From Thermoleophilia bacterium (lineage in GTDB: Bacteria > Actinomycetota > Thermoleophilia > Gaiellales > Gaiellaceae): a stretch of DNA of 43,848 bases. A program made the position numbers and the translations under genes. The stretch lies in the NCBI GenBank assembly GCA_025929895.1, contig JAICPI010000020.1, forward strand, positions 1-43,848, written 5' to 3'. Positions 34,943-43,071 of this stretch are shown piece after piece. The notes below the pieces were generated by a model. It did not search any database and was not told the origin of the DNA. It was given only the letters and a program-made list of their open reading frames with translations. The stretch's first letter is position 1. Every line of letters begins with the position of its first letter.

Positions 34943-35452
34943 GTGGCCGCACTCGTAGTTCGCCGCGCCGAGTCAGGCGACGCGCGGAGGCTTGCCGAGA
35001 TCCACGTCGAGACCTGGCGTGCGACGTACGCCGGTGTGCTGCCGCAGGAGGTGCTCGACGGGCTCAGCGTCGACGAGCGCGAAGGCCTGTGGCGCGAGTG
35101 GATCCCGCACCCGGAGACGGAGGTCTTCGTCGTTGTTCCCGACGGCGAGCTCGTCGGCTTCGCCAGCGTCGGCCCGAGCTGGAACAACCCCGGCGTCGGG
35201 GAGCTCTACTCGATCTATGTCCTCCCGAGCGCGCACGGCTCCGGGGCGGGACCCGCGCTCATGCACCCCGCCGTGGCGGCGCTCGCCCCCCGCTTCGACG
35301 AGGCGATCCTCTGGGTCGCGACCGTGAACCCGCGGGCGCGGAGGTTCTACGAGCGGCACGGTTGGGTCGCCGACGGCGAGCGCGTCGACTCGATCGCGGG
35401 CGCGTCGGTGCCGGAGACGCGCTACCGGCTGTCCGGCCTGAGGCAGCGCTAG
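34943..35452 (+). CDS. GNAT-family N-acetyltransferase
   Basis: 169 residues. Starts AALVVRRAESGDARRLAEIH, and HVETWRATYAGVLPQEVLDG is typical of the GNAT group often annotated as amino-acid or ribosomal-protein acetyltransferases. The acetyl-CoA motif A is LYSIYVLPSAHGSGAGPALM (pattern Q/RxxGxG/A), and motif B includes VNPRARRFYERHGW. Substrate is unknown. GTG 34943 agrees with the TAGGTT hexamer. It lies alone between the repeat protein and purB, with nine bases to the purB start. Confidence 0.9.
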   Translation: MAALVVRRAESGDARRLAEIHVETWRATYAGVLPQEVLDGLSVDEREGLWREWIPHPETEVFVVVPDGELVGFASVGPSWNNPGVGELYSIYVLPSAHGSGAGPALMHPAVAALAPRFDEAILWVATVNPRARRFYERHGWVADGERVDSIAGASVPETRYRLSGLRQR

Positions 35453-35455
35453 TCT
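35450..35455 (+). promoter_or_regulatory. -10 hexamer of leaderless purB
   Basis: TAGTCT overlaps the stop codon of the acetyltransferase gene and ends six bases before GTG 35462, so purB may be transcribed separately. Confidence 0.5.
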
Positions 35456-35461
35456 GGCCCG

Positions 35462-36784
35462 GTGATCGCCCGCTACTCCCGTCCGGCGATGGCCGGGGTC
35501 TGGTCGGAGCAGCGCAAGCTCGAACGCTGGCTCGAGGTCGAGCTCGCGGCGCTCGACGCGTGGGCGGAGGTCGGACGCGTGCCCGAGGACGCGGCCCGCG
35601 CCGTGCGCGCGAGCGCGCAGGCACCGACGCCCGAGCGCGTGCGCGAGCTCGAGGGGCAGACGCAGCACGACGTCGCCGCGTTCGTCGACGCGGTCGCGGA
35701 GGGACTGGACGACCGCGGCCGCTGGTTCCACTTCGGCTTGACGTCGTCCGACGTGCTCGACACGGCGCTGTCGCTCCAGGTGCAGGAAGCGGGCCGGCTG
35801 ATCCTGGCGGGGATCGACCGGTCGTTCGCCGCGGTCGTCGCACGGGCGGAGGAGCACCGCGAGACGCTGACGATCGGACGCACGCACGGCGTGCACGCGG
35901 AGCCGACGACGTTCGGGCTCAAGCTCGCGGGCTGGGCGTTCGAGCTCGAGCGCGGGCGCACGCGGGTCGAGCGCGCGCTCGAGGGGATGCGCGTCGGGAA
36001 GCTCTCCGGCGCGGTCGGCACGTACTCGGCGGCCGATCCCGAGGTCGAGCGGATCGCGTGCGAGCGGCTCGGGCTCGAGCCCGCGCCGTCGTCGACGCAG
36101 ATCCTCCAGCGCGACCGGCATGCGGAGCTGCTCGCGGCGCTTGCCGTGTGCGCGGCGTCGCTCGAGAAGTTCGCGCTCGAGCTCCGCCACCTCGCCCGCA
36201 CCGAGGTGCGCGAGGTCGAGGAGCCGTTCGGCAAGGGGCAGAAGGGATCGTCCGCGATGCCCCACAAGCGGAACCCCGTGGTCTCGGAGCGGATCTGCGG
36301 CCTCGCCCGCGTCGTGCGCTCCGCAGCGCTCGTCGGGCTCGAGAACGTCGCCCTCTGGCACGAGCGCGACATCTCGCACTCGTCCGCCGAGCGGGTCGTG
36401 GTGCCCGACGCGTTCCTCGCGCTCGACTACATGCTCGACCGGCTCGCGTGGTTGGTCGAGGGCCTCGTGGTCTTTCCGGAGCGGATGCGGCGGAACCTCG
36501 AGAGCGGGCACTACCTCTTCTTCAGCCAGCGCGTGCTGCTCGCGCTCGTCGAGAGCGGTCTGCCGCGGGACGAGGCGTACCGGCACGTGCAGCGGCACGC
36601 GATGCGCGCCTGGCAGGAGGAGCAGGACTTCCGCGAGCTCGTGCGCGCCGACCGCGAGCTGCACGAGCGGCTCGATCTCGACGAGCTGTTCGCGCTCGAG
36701 CCGTACACGCGTCACGTCGACACCGTCTTCGAGCGCCTGCAGGCGCTCGTGCGAGCGAAGGAGGGGGAACCGACCTATGTCTGA
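35462..36784 (+). CDS. purB: adenylosuccinate lyase
   Basis: 440 residues. Cleaves SAICAR and adenylosuccinate to release fumarate. Motifs: RYSRPAMAGVWSEQRKLERW, FGLTSSDVLDTALSLQ, TIGRTHGVHAEPTTFGLKLA and the fumarase/aspartase signature KGSSAMPHKRNPVVSERICG. Starts at GTG 35462 and ends eight bases inside purC. First gene of purB-purC-purS-purQ. Confidence 0.97.
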   Translation: MIARYSRPAMAGVWSEQRKLERWLEVELAALDAWAEVGRVPEDAARAVRASAQAPTPERVRELEGQTQHDVAAFVDAVAEGLDDRGRWFHFGLTSSDVLDTALSLQVQEAGRLILAGIDRSFAAVVARAEEHRETLTIGRTHGVHAEPTTFGLKLAGWAFELERGRTRVERALEGMRVGKLSGAVGTYSAADPEVERIACERLGLEPAPSSTQILQRDRHAELLAALAVCAASLEKFALELRHLARTEVREVEEPFGKGQKGSSAMPHKRNPVVSERICGLARVVRSAALVGLENVALWHERDISHSSAERVVVPDAFLALDYMLDRLAWLVEGLVVFPERMRRNLESGHYLFFSQRVLLALVESGLPRDEAYRHVQRHAMRAWQEEQDFRELVRADRELHERLDLDELFALEPYTRHVDTVFERLQALVRAKEGEPTYV

Positions 36785-37640
36785 GACCGCGATTCACGTC
36801 GGGAGCGGGAAGGTACGCGAGCTCTACGCGCTCGACCACGACCGGCTGCTGCTCGTGGCGAGCGACCGCATCTCGACGTTCGACGTCGTGCTGCCGACGG
36901 AGATCCCGGACAAGGGCCGCGTCCTGACCGGGCTCTCCGCGTTCTGGTTCGCGCGAACGCGCCACCTCGTGCCGAACCACCTGCTCGCGCTCCGGGACGA
37001 CGGCCGCTCGACCGAATGCCGGCGCCTCGAGATGCTGCCGATCGAGTGCGTCGTCCGCGGCTATCTGTCCGGTTCGGGCTGGAAGGACTACGTCGCGACC
37101 GGGGCGACATCGGGACACGTGCTCCCCGCGGGGCTGGCGGAGTCCGACCGGCTCCCGACGCCGATCTTCACGCCGGCCACGAAGGCACAGGAAGGTCACG
37201 ACGAGAACATCGACGCGCGGGCGGCCTCGGAGCTCGTGGGCGCGGAGCGCTTCCGCGAGGTCGAACGCGTCGCGCTCGCGCTCTACGAGTTCGCAGCGCA
37301 GTACGCGCGCGAGCGCGGGATCGTCATCGCCGACACGAAGTTCGAGTTCGGCCTCGGCGACGGGGGCGAGCTCGTGCTCGGGGACGAGGCGCTCACGCCT
37401 GACTCCTCGCGCTTCTGGCCCGCGGACGAGTATCGCGCCGGAGAGGCGCAGCCGTCCTTCGACAAGCAGTTCGTCCGCGACTACTGCGAATCGCTCGGCT
37501 GGGACAAGACGGCGCCTGCGCCCGAGCTGCCGGCGGAGGTCGTCTCGGGCACGCGCGCGCGCTACGTCGACGCGTTCGAGCGGATCACGGGGATCGCGTT
37601 CGACGACTACGTGGCGGATCCGACGGCGGTCCTCCGGTGA
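36777..37640 (+). CDS. purC: SAICAR synthetase
   Basis: 287 residues. Ligates aspartate to CAIR. Motifs: GSGKVRELYALDHDRLLLVA, DRISTFDVVLPTEIPDKGRV, IECVVRGYLSGSGWKDYV, FTPATKAQEGHDENID and IVIADTKFEFGLGDGGELVL. ATG 36777 overlaps purB; the stop overlaps the purS GTG (GTGA). Confidence 0.97.
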   Translation: MSETAIHVGSGKVRELYALDHDRLLLVASDRISTFDVVLPTEIPDKGRVLTGLSAFWFARTRHLVPNHLLALRDDGRSTECRRLEMLPIECVVRGYLSGSGWKDYVATGATSGHVLPAGLAESDRLPTPIFTPATKAQEGHDENIDARAASELVGAERFREVERVALALYEFAAQYARERGIVIADTKFEFGLGDGGELVLGDEALTPDSSRFWPADEYRAGEAQPSFDKQFVRDYCESLGWDKTAPAPELPAEVVSGTRARYVDAFERITGIAFDDYVADPTAVLR

Positions 37641-37879
37641 GGGCGACCGTGCTCGTCCGGCCGAAGGCGGGAATCCTCGATCCGCAGGGACAGGCGGTCG
37701 AGAGCTCGCTGCGCCAGCTCGGCTTCCCCGTCGGCGAGGCGCGCGTGGGGCGGGTCGTCGACCTGGAGGTCGAGGCTTCCGACCCCGCGCAGGCGCGCGC
37801 GGAGGTCGAGCAGATGTGCCACCGGCTCCTCGCGAACCCCTTGATCGAGAGCTTCGAGATCGAGCTCGAGGGCGCATGA
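37637..37879 (+). CDS. purS: FGAM synthase subunit PurS
   Basis: 80 residues. Small subunit of the PurLQS complex that makes formylglycinamidine ribonucleotide. Typical sequence: ATVLVRPKAGILDPQGQAVE, SSLRQLGFPVGEARVGRVVD, and a C-terminal CHRLLANPLIESFEIELEG. It overlaps both neighbours by four bases (GTGA and ATGA). Confidence 0.96.
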   Translation: MRATVLVRPKAGILDPQGQAVESSLRQLGFPVGEARVGRVVDLEVEASDPAQARAEVEQMCHRLLANPLIESFEIELEGA

Positions 37880-38571
37880 CCGAGCGGCCGCGGATCGCCG
37901 TCGTCGTCTTCCCGGGCTCGAACGACGACCGGGACGCCGCGTGGGCATTGCACGCTCTCGGGGCCGAGCCGGTGCTCGCGTGGCACGGCGACGAGGAGCT
38001 GCCCGAGCGGGTCGCAGGGGTCGTCCTCCCCGGCGGGTTCTCGTACGGCGACTATCTCCGCTGCGGGGCGATCGCGCGCTTCGCGCCGGCGCTCGACGCC
38101 GTTCGCCGGTTCGCCGCGGACGGAGGGCCCGTGCTCGGGATCTGCAACGGCTTCCAGATCCTCTGCGAGGCGGGACTGCTCCCCGGCGTGCTGCGCCCGA
38201 ATCGCTCGCTCGAGTTCGTCTGCCGTGACGTGCGCGTGCGCGTCGAGCGTGCGGACACCCTGCTGACGGCGCGCTGCACCCATGGTCAGAACCTGACCAT
38301 CCCGGTCAAGCACGGGGAGGGCTGCTGGTACGCACCCGACGAGCTCTACGCCGAGCTCGCCGGGCTCGACCAGATCGTCCTGCGCTACGAGGACAACCCG
38401 AACGGGTCCGTCCACGACGTCGCGGGCGTCTGCAATCGCGAAGGGAACGTGCTCGGCCTGATGCCCCACCCCGAGCATGCGGTCGACCCGCTGCTCGGCC
38501 CGGCGGACGGGGCCTTCATCCTCGCCTCCCTCGTCGACGCGGCACGCGACCGAGAGCGCGCGTTCGTCTAG
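37876..38571 (+). CDS. purQ: FGAM synthase glutaminase subunit PurQ
   Basis: 231 residues, class I glutamine amidotransferase that passes ammonia to PurL. Motifs: IAVVVFPGSNDDRDAAWALH, VLPGGFSYGDYLRCGAIA, the nucleophile in VLGICNGFQILCE, and the His/Glu pair in GLMPHPEHAVDPL. Starts inside the purS stop (ATGA). purL does not follow; a convergent small gene and dinB do, so the purL gene must be elsewhere. Confidence 0.97.
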   Translation: MTERPRIAVVVFPGSNDDRDAAWALHALGAEPVLAWHGDEELPERVAGVVLPGGFSYGDYLRCGAIARFAPALDAVRRFAADGGPVLGICNGFQILCEAGLLPGVLRPNRSLEFVCRDVRVRVERADTLLTARCTHGQNLTIPVKHGEGCWYAPDELYAELAGLDQIVLRYEDNPNGSVHDVAGVCNREGNVLGLMPHPEHAVDPLLGPADGAFILASLVDAARDRERAFV

Positions 38572-38840
38572 GCATCACCGCCCAGCCCGAGCGTGGCCGC
38601 GAGCTCGGGGTGGCGCCTGAGCGCCTGGTGCAGGCGGGCGAGGTCGCGGGCGCGGAGCGTCACCGGACCGCGGCGCGCGGAGCCGTCGGTCGTGTACGCG
38701 AAGCGGACGAGTCGCTCGCCCTTCCCGTTCTCGAGCAGCTGCACGACGGAGGCGAACCGCCGCTCGCCCGCTCGTTGCGGGAGCTCGACCTGGTCGAGCA
38801 GTGCGGCGTCGCCCCAGGGAGTTGCGACTTTCGCGGCCAT
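38568..38840 (-). CDS. small protein of unknown function, convergent with purQ
   Basis: 90 residues, no signal peptide. AAKVATPWGDAALLDQVELP and RRFASVVQLLENGKGERLVR suggest a small beta-rich fold; the C-terminal RARDLARLHQALRRHPELAA is helical and basic. I do not recognise the family. ATG 38840 is preferred to an upstream TTG at 38861. Its stop overlaps the purQ stop by four bases. It diverges from dinB. Confidence 0.6.
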   Translation of the reverse strand: MAAKVATPWGDAALLDQVELPQRAGERRFASVVQLLENGKGERLVRFAYTTDGSARRGPVTLRARDLARLHQALRRHPELAATLGLGGDA

Positions 38841-38888
38841 GAGCGCGAACGTACCGAGCAAGGTGGATCGCGTGTGAATCGCGTCTGT

Positions 38889-38908
38889 CGCGAATGTGAA
38901 AATTCGCG
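38889..38908. promoter_or_regulatory. 20-bp palindromic operator candidate before dinB
   Basis: CGCGAAT (38889-38895) and ATTCGCG (38902-38908) are perfect inverted arms around GTGAAA, ending six bases before the dinB GTG. The position fits a repressor site. It is not the CGAAC-N4-GTTCG LexA box of most actinobacteria. Confidence 0.5.
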
Positions 38909-38914
38909 TCCACA

Positions 38915-39970
38915 GTGATCGTCGCCCACGTCGACCTGGACGCCTTCTTCGCCGCCGTCGAGGAGCTCGACGAGCCGAGCCTGCGCGAGCGGCCGCTCGT
39001 CGTCGGCGGCGACCCGCAGGGCCGGGGCGTCGTCGCGACGGCTAACTACGCCGCGCGGCGCTTCGGCATCCACTCCGCGATGAGCTGCGCCGAGGCCAGT
39101 CGCCGCTGCCCGCAGGCCGTCTTCCTGCGTCCGCGGCACTCCCACTACCGGGACGTCTCGCGGCGCGTCTGGCACGCGATCCGCGAGGTCGCCCCAGTCG
39201 TCGAGCAGACCGGGATCGACGAGGGCTACCTCGACCTGACCGCGGAGGCATGCGACCTCCTCGCCGCCCGCGCGCTCGCCGAGGCGATCCAGACCGCCGT
39301 CCGCGGGACGACGGGCCTCACGTGCTCGATCGGGATCGCGGGCGCGAAGGTCGTCGCGAAGATCGCGAGCGACCGGCGCAAGCCGGGCGGGATCACCGTC
39401 GTCCCAGCCGGTCGAGAGCCCGCCTTCCTGGCGCCGCTCGACGTCCGCAAGCTCCCCGGCGTCGGCCCGCGCGCCGAGGCGCGCCTGCGCCCCGCGGGCG
39501 TGACGACGATCGGCGAGCTCGCGGCGCTGACCGACGGCGACCTCGCGACGCTCATGCCGGGGAAGCTCGGCCTCGAGCTCCGCGACCGCGCGCGCGGCGT
39601 CGACCGGCGGCGCGTCGAGCCGGTCTCCGAGCCGCCGGTCACGATCAGCCACGAGGAGACGTTCGACCGCGACGTCGCCGAGCGCGAACGCCTGCACAAC
39701 GAGCTCCGCCGCATGTCCGAGAGCCTCTCGCGCCGACTGCACGACCGCGGGCTGCTCGCGCGGACGGTGACGACGAAGCTCCGCTACGGGGACTTCACGA
39801 CGCGGACGCGCTCGTCGACGCTCTCCACCGCGATCGACGACGCCGACCGGATCGCGACGCTCGCGTGCGAGTTGCTCGACCGTGCGCTCGACCAGCGTCC
39901 CGGCGCGCTCCGGCTCGTCGGCGTCGGCGTGTCCGGCCTCCAGGGTGAGGCACAGCTCGCGCTCGTCTGA
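38915..39970 (+). CDS. dinB: DNA polymerase IV (Y family)
   Basis: 351-residue translesion polymerase. Starts IVAHVDLDAFFAAVEELDEP with the first metal-binding Asp, then GVVATANYAARRFGIHSAMS, the catalytic DE in EQTGIDEGYLDLT (commonly SIDEAYLD), SIGIAGAKVVAKIASDRRKP and the helix-hairpin-helix KLPGVGPRAEARL. It ends EAQLALV, close to the QLxLF clamp-binding motif. GTG 38915 puts the catalytic Asp at residues 7-9 as expected; there is no clear ribosome-binding site. The palindrome before the start suggests damage or stress control. Confidence 0.95.
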   Translation: MIVAHVDLDAFFAAVEELDEPSLRERPLVVGGDPQGRGVVATANYAARRFGIHSAMSCAEASRRCPQAVFLRPRHSHYRDVSRRVWHAIREVAPVVEQTGIDEGYLDLTAEACDLLAARALAEAIQTAVRGTTGLTCSIGIAGAKVVAKIASDRRKPGGITVVPAGREPAFLAPLDVRKLPGVGPRAEARLRPAGVTTIGELAALTDGDLATLMPGKLGLELRDRARGVDRRRVEPVSEPPVTISHEETFDRDVAERERLHNELRRMSESLSRRLHDRGLLARTVTTKLRYGDFTTRTRSSTLSTAIDDADRIATLACELLDRALDQRPGALRLVGVGVSGLQGEAQLALV

Positions 39971-39976
39971 GCCCGC

Positions 39977-41179
39977 TCAGGCCGTGTCGTAGATCCCGCG
40001 GCCCGACTGCGGGTCGAAGAAGTGCAGCCGGCGGGTGTTGACGACGAGCTCGAGCGGCCGGCCCTCCGCGGCGCGCGAGTCCCGGTCGATCCGCGCGGTG
40101 AACACGGCACCGCGCGCCGCCTGCGCCGCCGCCGCCTCGACCGTGTCCTCGCCGACGGCCGCGGCGACGTCCGCGGTCCGGACCGGCGGAGCCCCGATCC
40201 CGAAGTGGACGAAGACCTCCGAGCCCATGTCCTCGCGCAGGTCGACGAGCGCACGAAGGCGCCGGTCCGCCGGCGCGCCGGTCTCGATCTCCGCGTCCTC
40301 GAGGTCCTCGGGCCGCACGCCGAGGATGACGTCCCTTCCGGCGAACTCCCGGAGCGCCGGCCGCGTGGAGAGGACGTCGCCGCCGAGGGCCAGCGCGTGG
40401 TCGGCGAAACGAGCGTGCATCGCGCCGTTCGCGCCCTCGAGCCGAGCGGAGACGAGGTTCATGGCCGGCGACCCGATGAACTCGGCGACGAAGAGGTTCG
40501 CCGGCCGGTCGTAGAGCAGCTGCGGGGTGTCGATCTGCTGGAGCAGGCCGTCGCGCAAGACGAGGACCCGGTCGCCGAGCGTCATCGCCTCGACCTGGTC
40601 GTGCGTGACGAAGATCGTCGTCACGTCGAGGTCGCGCTGGAGGCGCGCGATCTCGGCCCGCATCTCGACCCGCAGCTTCGCGTCCAGGTTCGAGAGCGGC
40701 TCGTCCATCAGGAACGCCTGCGGCTCGCGCACGATCGCGCGCCCCATCGCGACCCGCTGGCGCTGTCCGCCGGAAAGCGTGCGCGGCTTCTTGTCCAGGA
40801 CGCCGGGGAGCCCGAGCATCCGCGCGGCCCCGCCGACGCGGGAGCGACGCTCCTCGCGCCCGACCTTCCGCAGCTTCAGCCCGAAGGCCATGTTGTCGAA
40901 CGCGCTCATGTGCGGATAGAGCGCGTAGTTCTGGAAGATCATCGCGATGTCGCGGTCCTTCGGCGGGAGCTCGTTCACGACCTCGCCGCCGATGCGCACC
41001 GTGCCGTCGGTGATCTCCTCGAGGCCGGCGATCATCCGCAGCGCGGTCGTCTTGCCGCAGCCGGAGGGGCCGACGAAGACCACGAGCTCGCCGTCGGCGA
41101 TCCCGAGATCGAGCGCGGTGAGCGCCTCCGTCCCGTCGGGATAGACCTTCGTCAGCTTGTCGAGCTGGATCTCGGCCAC
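39977..41179 (-). CDS. carbohydrate ABC transporter ATP-binding protein (MalK/UgpC/MsmK type)
   Basis: 400 residues. Nucleotide-binding domain: Walker A GPSGCGKTTALRMIAG, Q-loop MIFQNYALYPHM, signature TLSGGQRQRVAMGRAI, Walker B FLMDEPLSNLDAKLR, H-loop IFVTHDQVEAM. From about 235 the regulatory OB/TOBE domain of sugar importers follows (IGSPAMNLVSARLEG, ILGVRPEDLED, FVHFGIG). GTG 41179 has GAGAGAGGCGG upstream on the minus strand. It is divergent from the permease genes and may serve several importers, as MsmK-type ATPases do. Confidence 0.93.
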   Translation of the reverse strand: MAEIQLDKLTKVYPDGTEALTALDLGIADGELVVFVGPSGCGKTTALRMIAGLEEITDGTVRIGGEVVNELPPKDRDIAMIFQNYALYPHMSAFDNMAFGLKLRKVGREERRSRVGGAARMLGLPGVLDKKPRTLSGGQRQRVAMGRAIVREPQAFLMDEPLSNLDAKLRVEMRAEIARLQRDLDVTTIFVTHDQVEAMTLGDRVLVLRDGLLQQIDTPQLLYDRPANLFVAEFIGSPAMNLVSARLEGANGAMHARFADHALALGGDVLSTRPALREFAGRDVILGVRPEDLEDAEIETGAPADRRLRALVDLREDMGSEVFVHFGIGAPPVRTADVAAAVGEDTVEAAAAQAARGAVFTARIDRDSRAAEGRPLELVVNTRRLHFFDPQSGRGIYDTA

Positions 41180-41201
41180 GGCCCGCCTCTCTCGAGCTTC
41201 G

Positions 41202-41240
41202 ACCCTATCGTTGCGAACGAGGGCCGATCAAGCTTAGGAT
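41202..41240. promoter_or_regulatory. divergent promoters of the sugar importer
   Basis: Minus-strand TAGGGT (41207-41202) is a possible -10 for the ATPase gene, giving a short leader with a ribosome site. Plus-strand TAGGAT (41235-41240) is a possible -10 for the permease genes, nine bases before TTG 41250. Confidence 0.4.
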
Positions 41241-41249
41241 CGTTCGGCC

Positions 41250-42176
41250 TTGGTAGCGGTCGCAGCGCCCGGAGCTCGGCGCCGCCGGCGGAATCTCCTC
41301 GAGAGCCGCCGATTCCTCGCCAGCGTCCTGATCGCGCCCGCCGTCCTCTTCATCGCGGTGCTGGTGGGCGGGCCGCTGCTCCTCGCGGTCTACCTCAGCC
41401 TCACCGACGCCGTCGGCGGCACGCTCGGCGGCCCGTGGGTCGGCCTCGACAACTTCCGCGCGGCGTGGGACGACCCGAACTTCCGCCGCGCGCTCCGCAA
41501 CACGCTCCTCTTCACGATCGCCTCGCAGGCGATCGTGCTCGTCTGCGCGGGGCTGATCGCGCACGCTCTCACGCGACCGATCCGGGGCAAGTGGATCCTC
41601 CGCTTCCTGATCATCCTCCCGTGGGCCGCGCCGGTGCCCCTCAGCACGATCGGCTGGCTCTGGATCTACGACTCGCTCTTCAGCATCGTCAACTGGGTCG
41701 CGAGACGCGCCAACCTCGTCGACGACTTCAACCCGCCCCAGTGGCTCGGCGACCAGACGCTCGCGCTCGCCGCGGTCACGTCGGTGCACGCCTGGCGGAT
41801 CATCCCGTTCGCGGTCGTGATCTTCCTCGCCGGCCTCGCCTCGATCCCGGCCGAGGTCGACGACGCTGCGAAGGTCGACGGCGCGACCGGGCTCCGGAAG
41901 TTCTGGTACGTGACGCTGCCGCTCCAGCTCCCGATCGCGACCGTGGCCGTGCTCTTCGGGATCGTCTTCACGGCCACCGACATGACGGTCGTGTACATCC
42001 TCACGCAGGGCGGCCCGTTCAACTCGACGCAGATGCTGACCTCGTGGGCGTACTTCGTCGGCATCCGCGGCGGCTCCCTCGGCGAGGGCGCCGCGATCTC
42101 GCTCTTCCTGCTCCCGCTCCTCGTCGTCGTCGCCGTGCTGATGCTGCGCTTCGCCCGGAAGGTGGAAGTGACGTGA
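41250..42176 (+). CDS. sugar ABC transporter permease (MalF/UgpA type)
   Basis: 308 residues, six membrane helices expected. The first is LIAPAVLFIAVLVGGPLLLA, others include LLFTIASQAIVLVCAGLIAH and FLIILPWAAPVPLSTIGWLW. The ATPase-contact EAA loop reads IPAEVDDAAKVDGATGLRKF. It is a carbohydrate-uptake family 1-type permease; the sugar cannot be read from sequence. The TTG start at 41250 has no strong ribosome site. Stop overlaps the next permease (GTGA). Confidence 0.93.
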   Translation: MVAVAAPGARRRRRNLLESRRFLASVLIAPAVLFIAVLVGGPLLLAVYLSLTDAVGGTLGGPWVGLDNFRAAWDDPNFRRALRNTLLFTIASQAIVLVCAGLIAHALTRPIRGKWILRFLIILPWAAPVPLSTIGWLWIYDSLFSIVNWVARRANLVDDFNPPQWLGDQTLALAAVTSVHAWRIIPFAVVIFLAGLASIPAEVDDAAKVDGATGLRKFWYVTLPLQLPIATVAVLFGIVFTATDMTVVYILTQGGPFNSTQMLTSWAYFVGIRGGSLGEGAAISLFLLPLLVVVAVLMLRFARKVEVT

Positions 42177-43027
42177 CGACGTTCCGAGAGAAGCTGACGG
42201 CCTACCTGATCCTCGGGCCGTTCGCGCTCGTGCTCGCGTTTCCGTTCTACTGGATGCTCTGGACGAGCTTCAAGACGGAGCTCGACCTCTACAACGTCGA
42301 GAACGTCCCGTTCTTCTTCGGCGACGGCTCGCCGACGACCAGGAACTACGAGTTCCTCTTCAGCGAGACGCAGTACCTGACGTGGGTGAAGAACACCGCC
42401 CTCGTCGGGATCGCCGTCGTCGTGATCACGCTGGTGCTCGCGGTTCCCGCCGCGTACGCGCTCGCGCGACTGTCGGGACGCTGGGGCCAGGGGATGGGCG
42501 TCGGGATCTTCCTGACGTACCTCGTGCCGCCGACGCTCCTCTTCCTCCCGCTCTCGTACGTGATCAGCCACTTCCCGCTCGGCGGGCACGCGGGCCTCCA
42601 GGACTCGCTCTGGTCGCTCGTGCTCGTGTTCCCGAGCTTCACGGTCCCCTTCTCGACCTGGCTGCTGATGGGGTTCTTCAAGACGATCCCGCGCGAGCTC
42701 GAAGAGGCAGCGCGCGTCGACGGCGCGTCGCGCCTGCGGACGCTCTTCCAGATCGTCTTCCCGATCTCGCTGCCCGGGATCCTGACCGTCGTCATCTTCT
42801 CGTTCTCGCTCGTCGTGAACGACTTCGTCTACGCGCTCGCGTTCATCACGACGAGCGAGGCGAAGACGATCTCGACGGGCGTCTTCACCGAGCTGATCCG
42901 CGGCGACATCTTCTTCTGGCAGGGCCTGATGGCGGCGACGCTGATCCCGAGCATCCCGCTCGCCCTGCTCTACAACCTCTTTCTCGACCGGTTCATCGCG
43001 GGCTTCACGGGCGGGGCCTTCCGTTGA
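42173..43027 (+). CDS. sugar ABC transporter permease (MalG/UgpE type)
   Basis: 284 residues, inner-membrane partner of the previous gene. First helix YLILGPFALVLAFPFYWMLW; EAA loop IPRELEEAARVDGASRLRTL; typical ends SFSLVVNDFVYALAFI and GFTGGAFR. GTG 42173 overlaps the previous stop. The binding-protein gene follows after 44 bases. Confidence 0.94.
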   Translation: MTTFREKLTAYLILGPFALVLAFPFYWMLWTSFKTELDLYNVENVPFFFGDGSPTTRNYEFLFSETQYLTWVKNTALVGIAVVVITLVLAVPAAYALARLSGRWGQGMGVGIFLTYLVPPTLLFLPLSYVISHFPLGGHAGLQDSLWSLVLVFPSFTVPFSTWLLMGFFKTIPRELEEAARVDGASRLRTLFQIVFPISLPGILTVVIFSFSLVVNDFVYALAFITTSEAKTISTGVFTELIRGDIFFWQGLMAATLIPSIPLALLYNLFLDRFIAGFTGGAFR

Positions 43028-43071
43028 CGCCTACCGCGAGACACGACCGAGGCCCCAGGAAAGGAGGGACG

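Noticed and set aside
33724-36927. A plus-strand open frame of over 1,000 codons through the repeat gene, acetyltransferase and purB
   Set aside because: It is Arg/Ala/Thr-rich with no domain, and clear genes occupy other frames along its whole length. High GC removes stop codons from unused frames.
40022-43027. A plus-strand open frame of 1,001 codons across the ABC transporter region
   Set aside because: The ATPase gene on the minus strand and the two permease genes explain the same bases with full family motifs.
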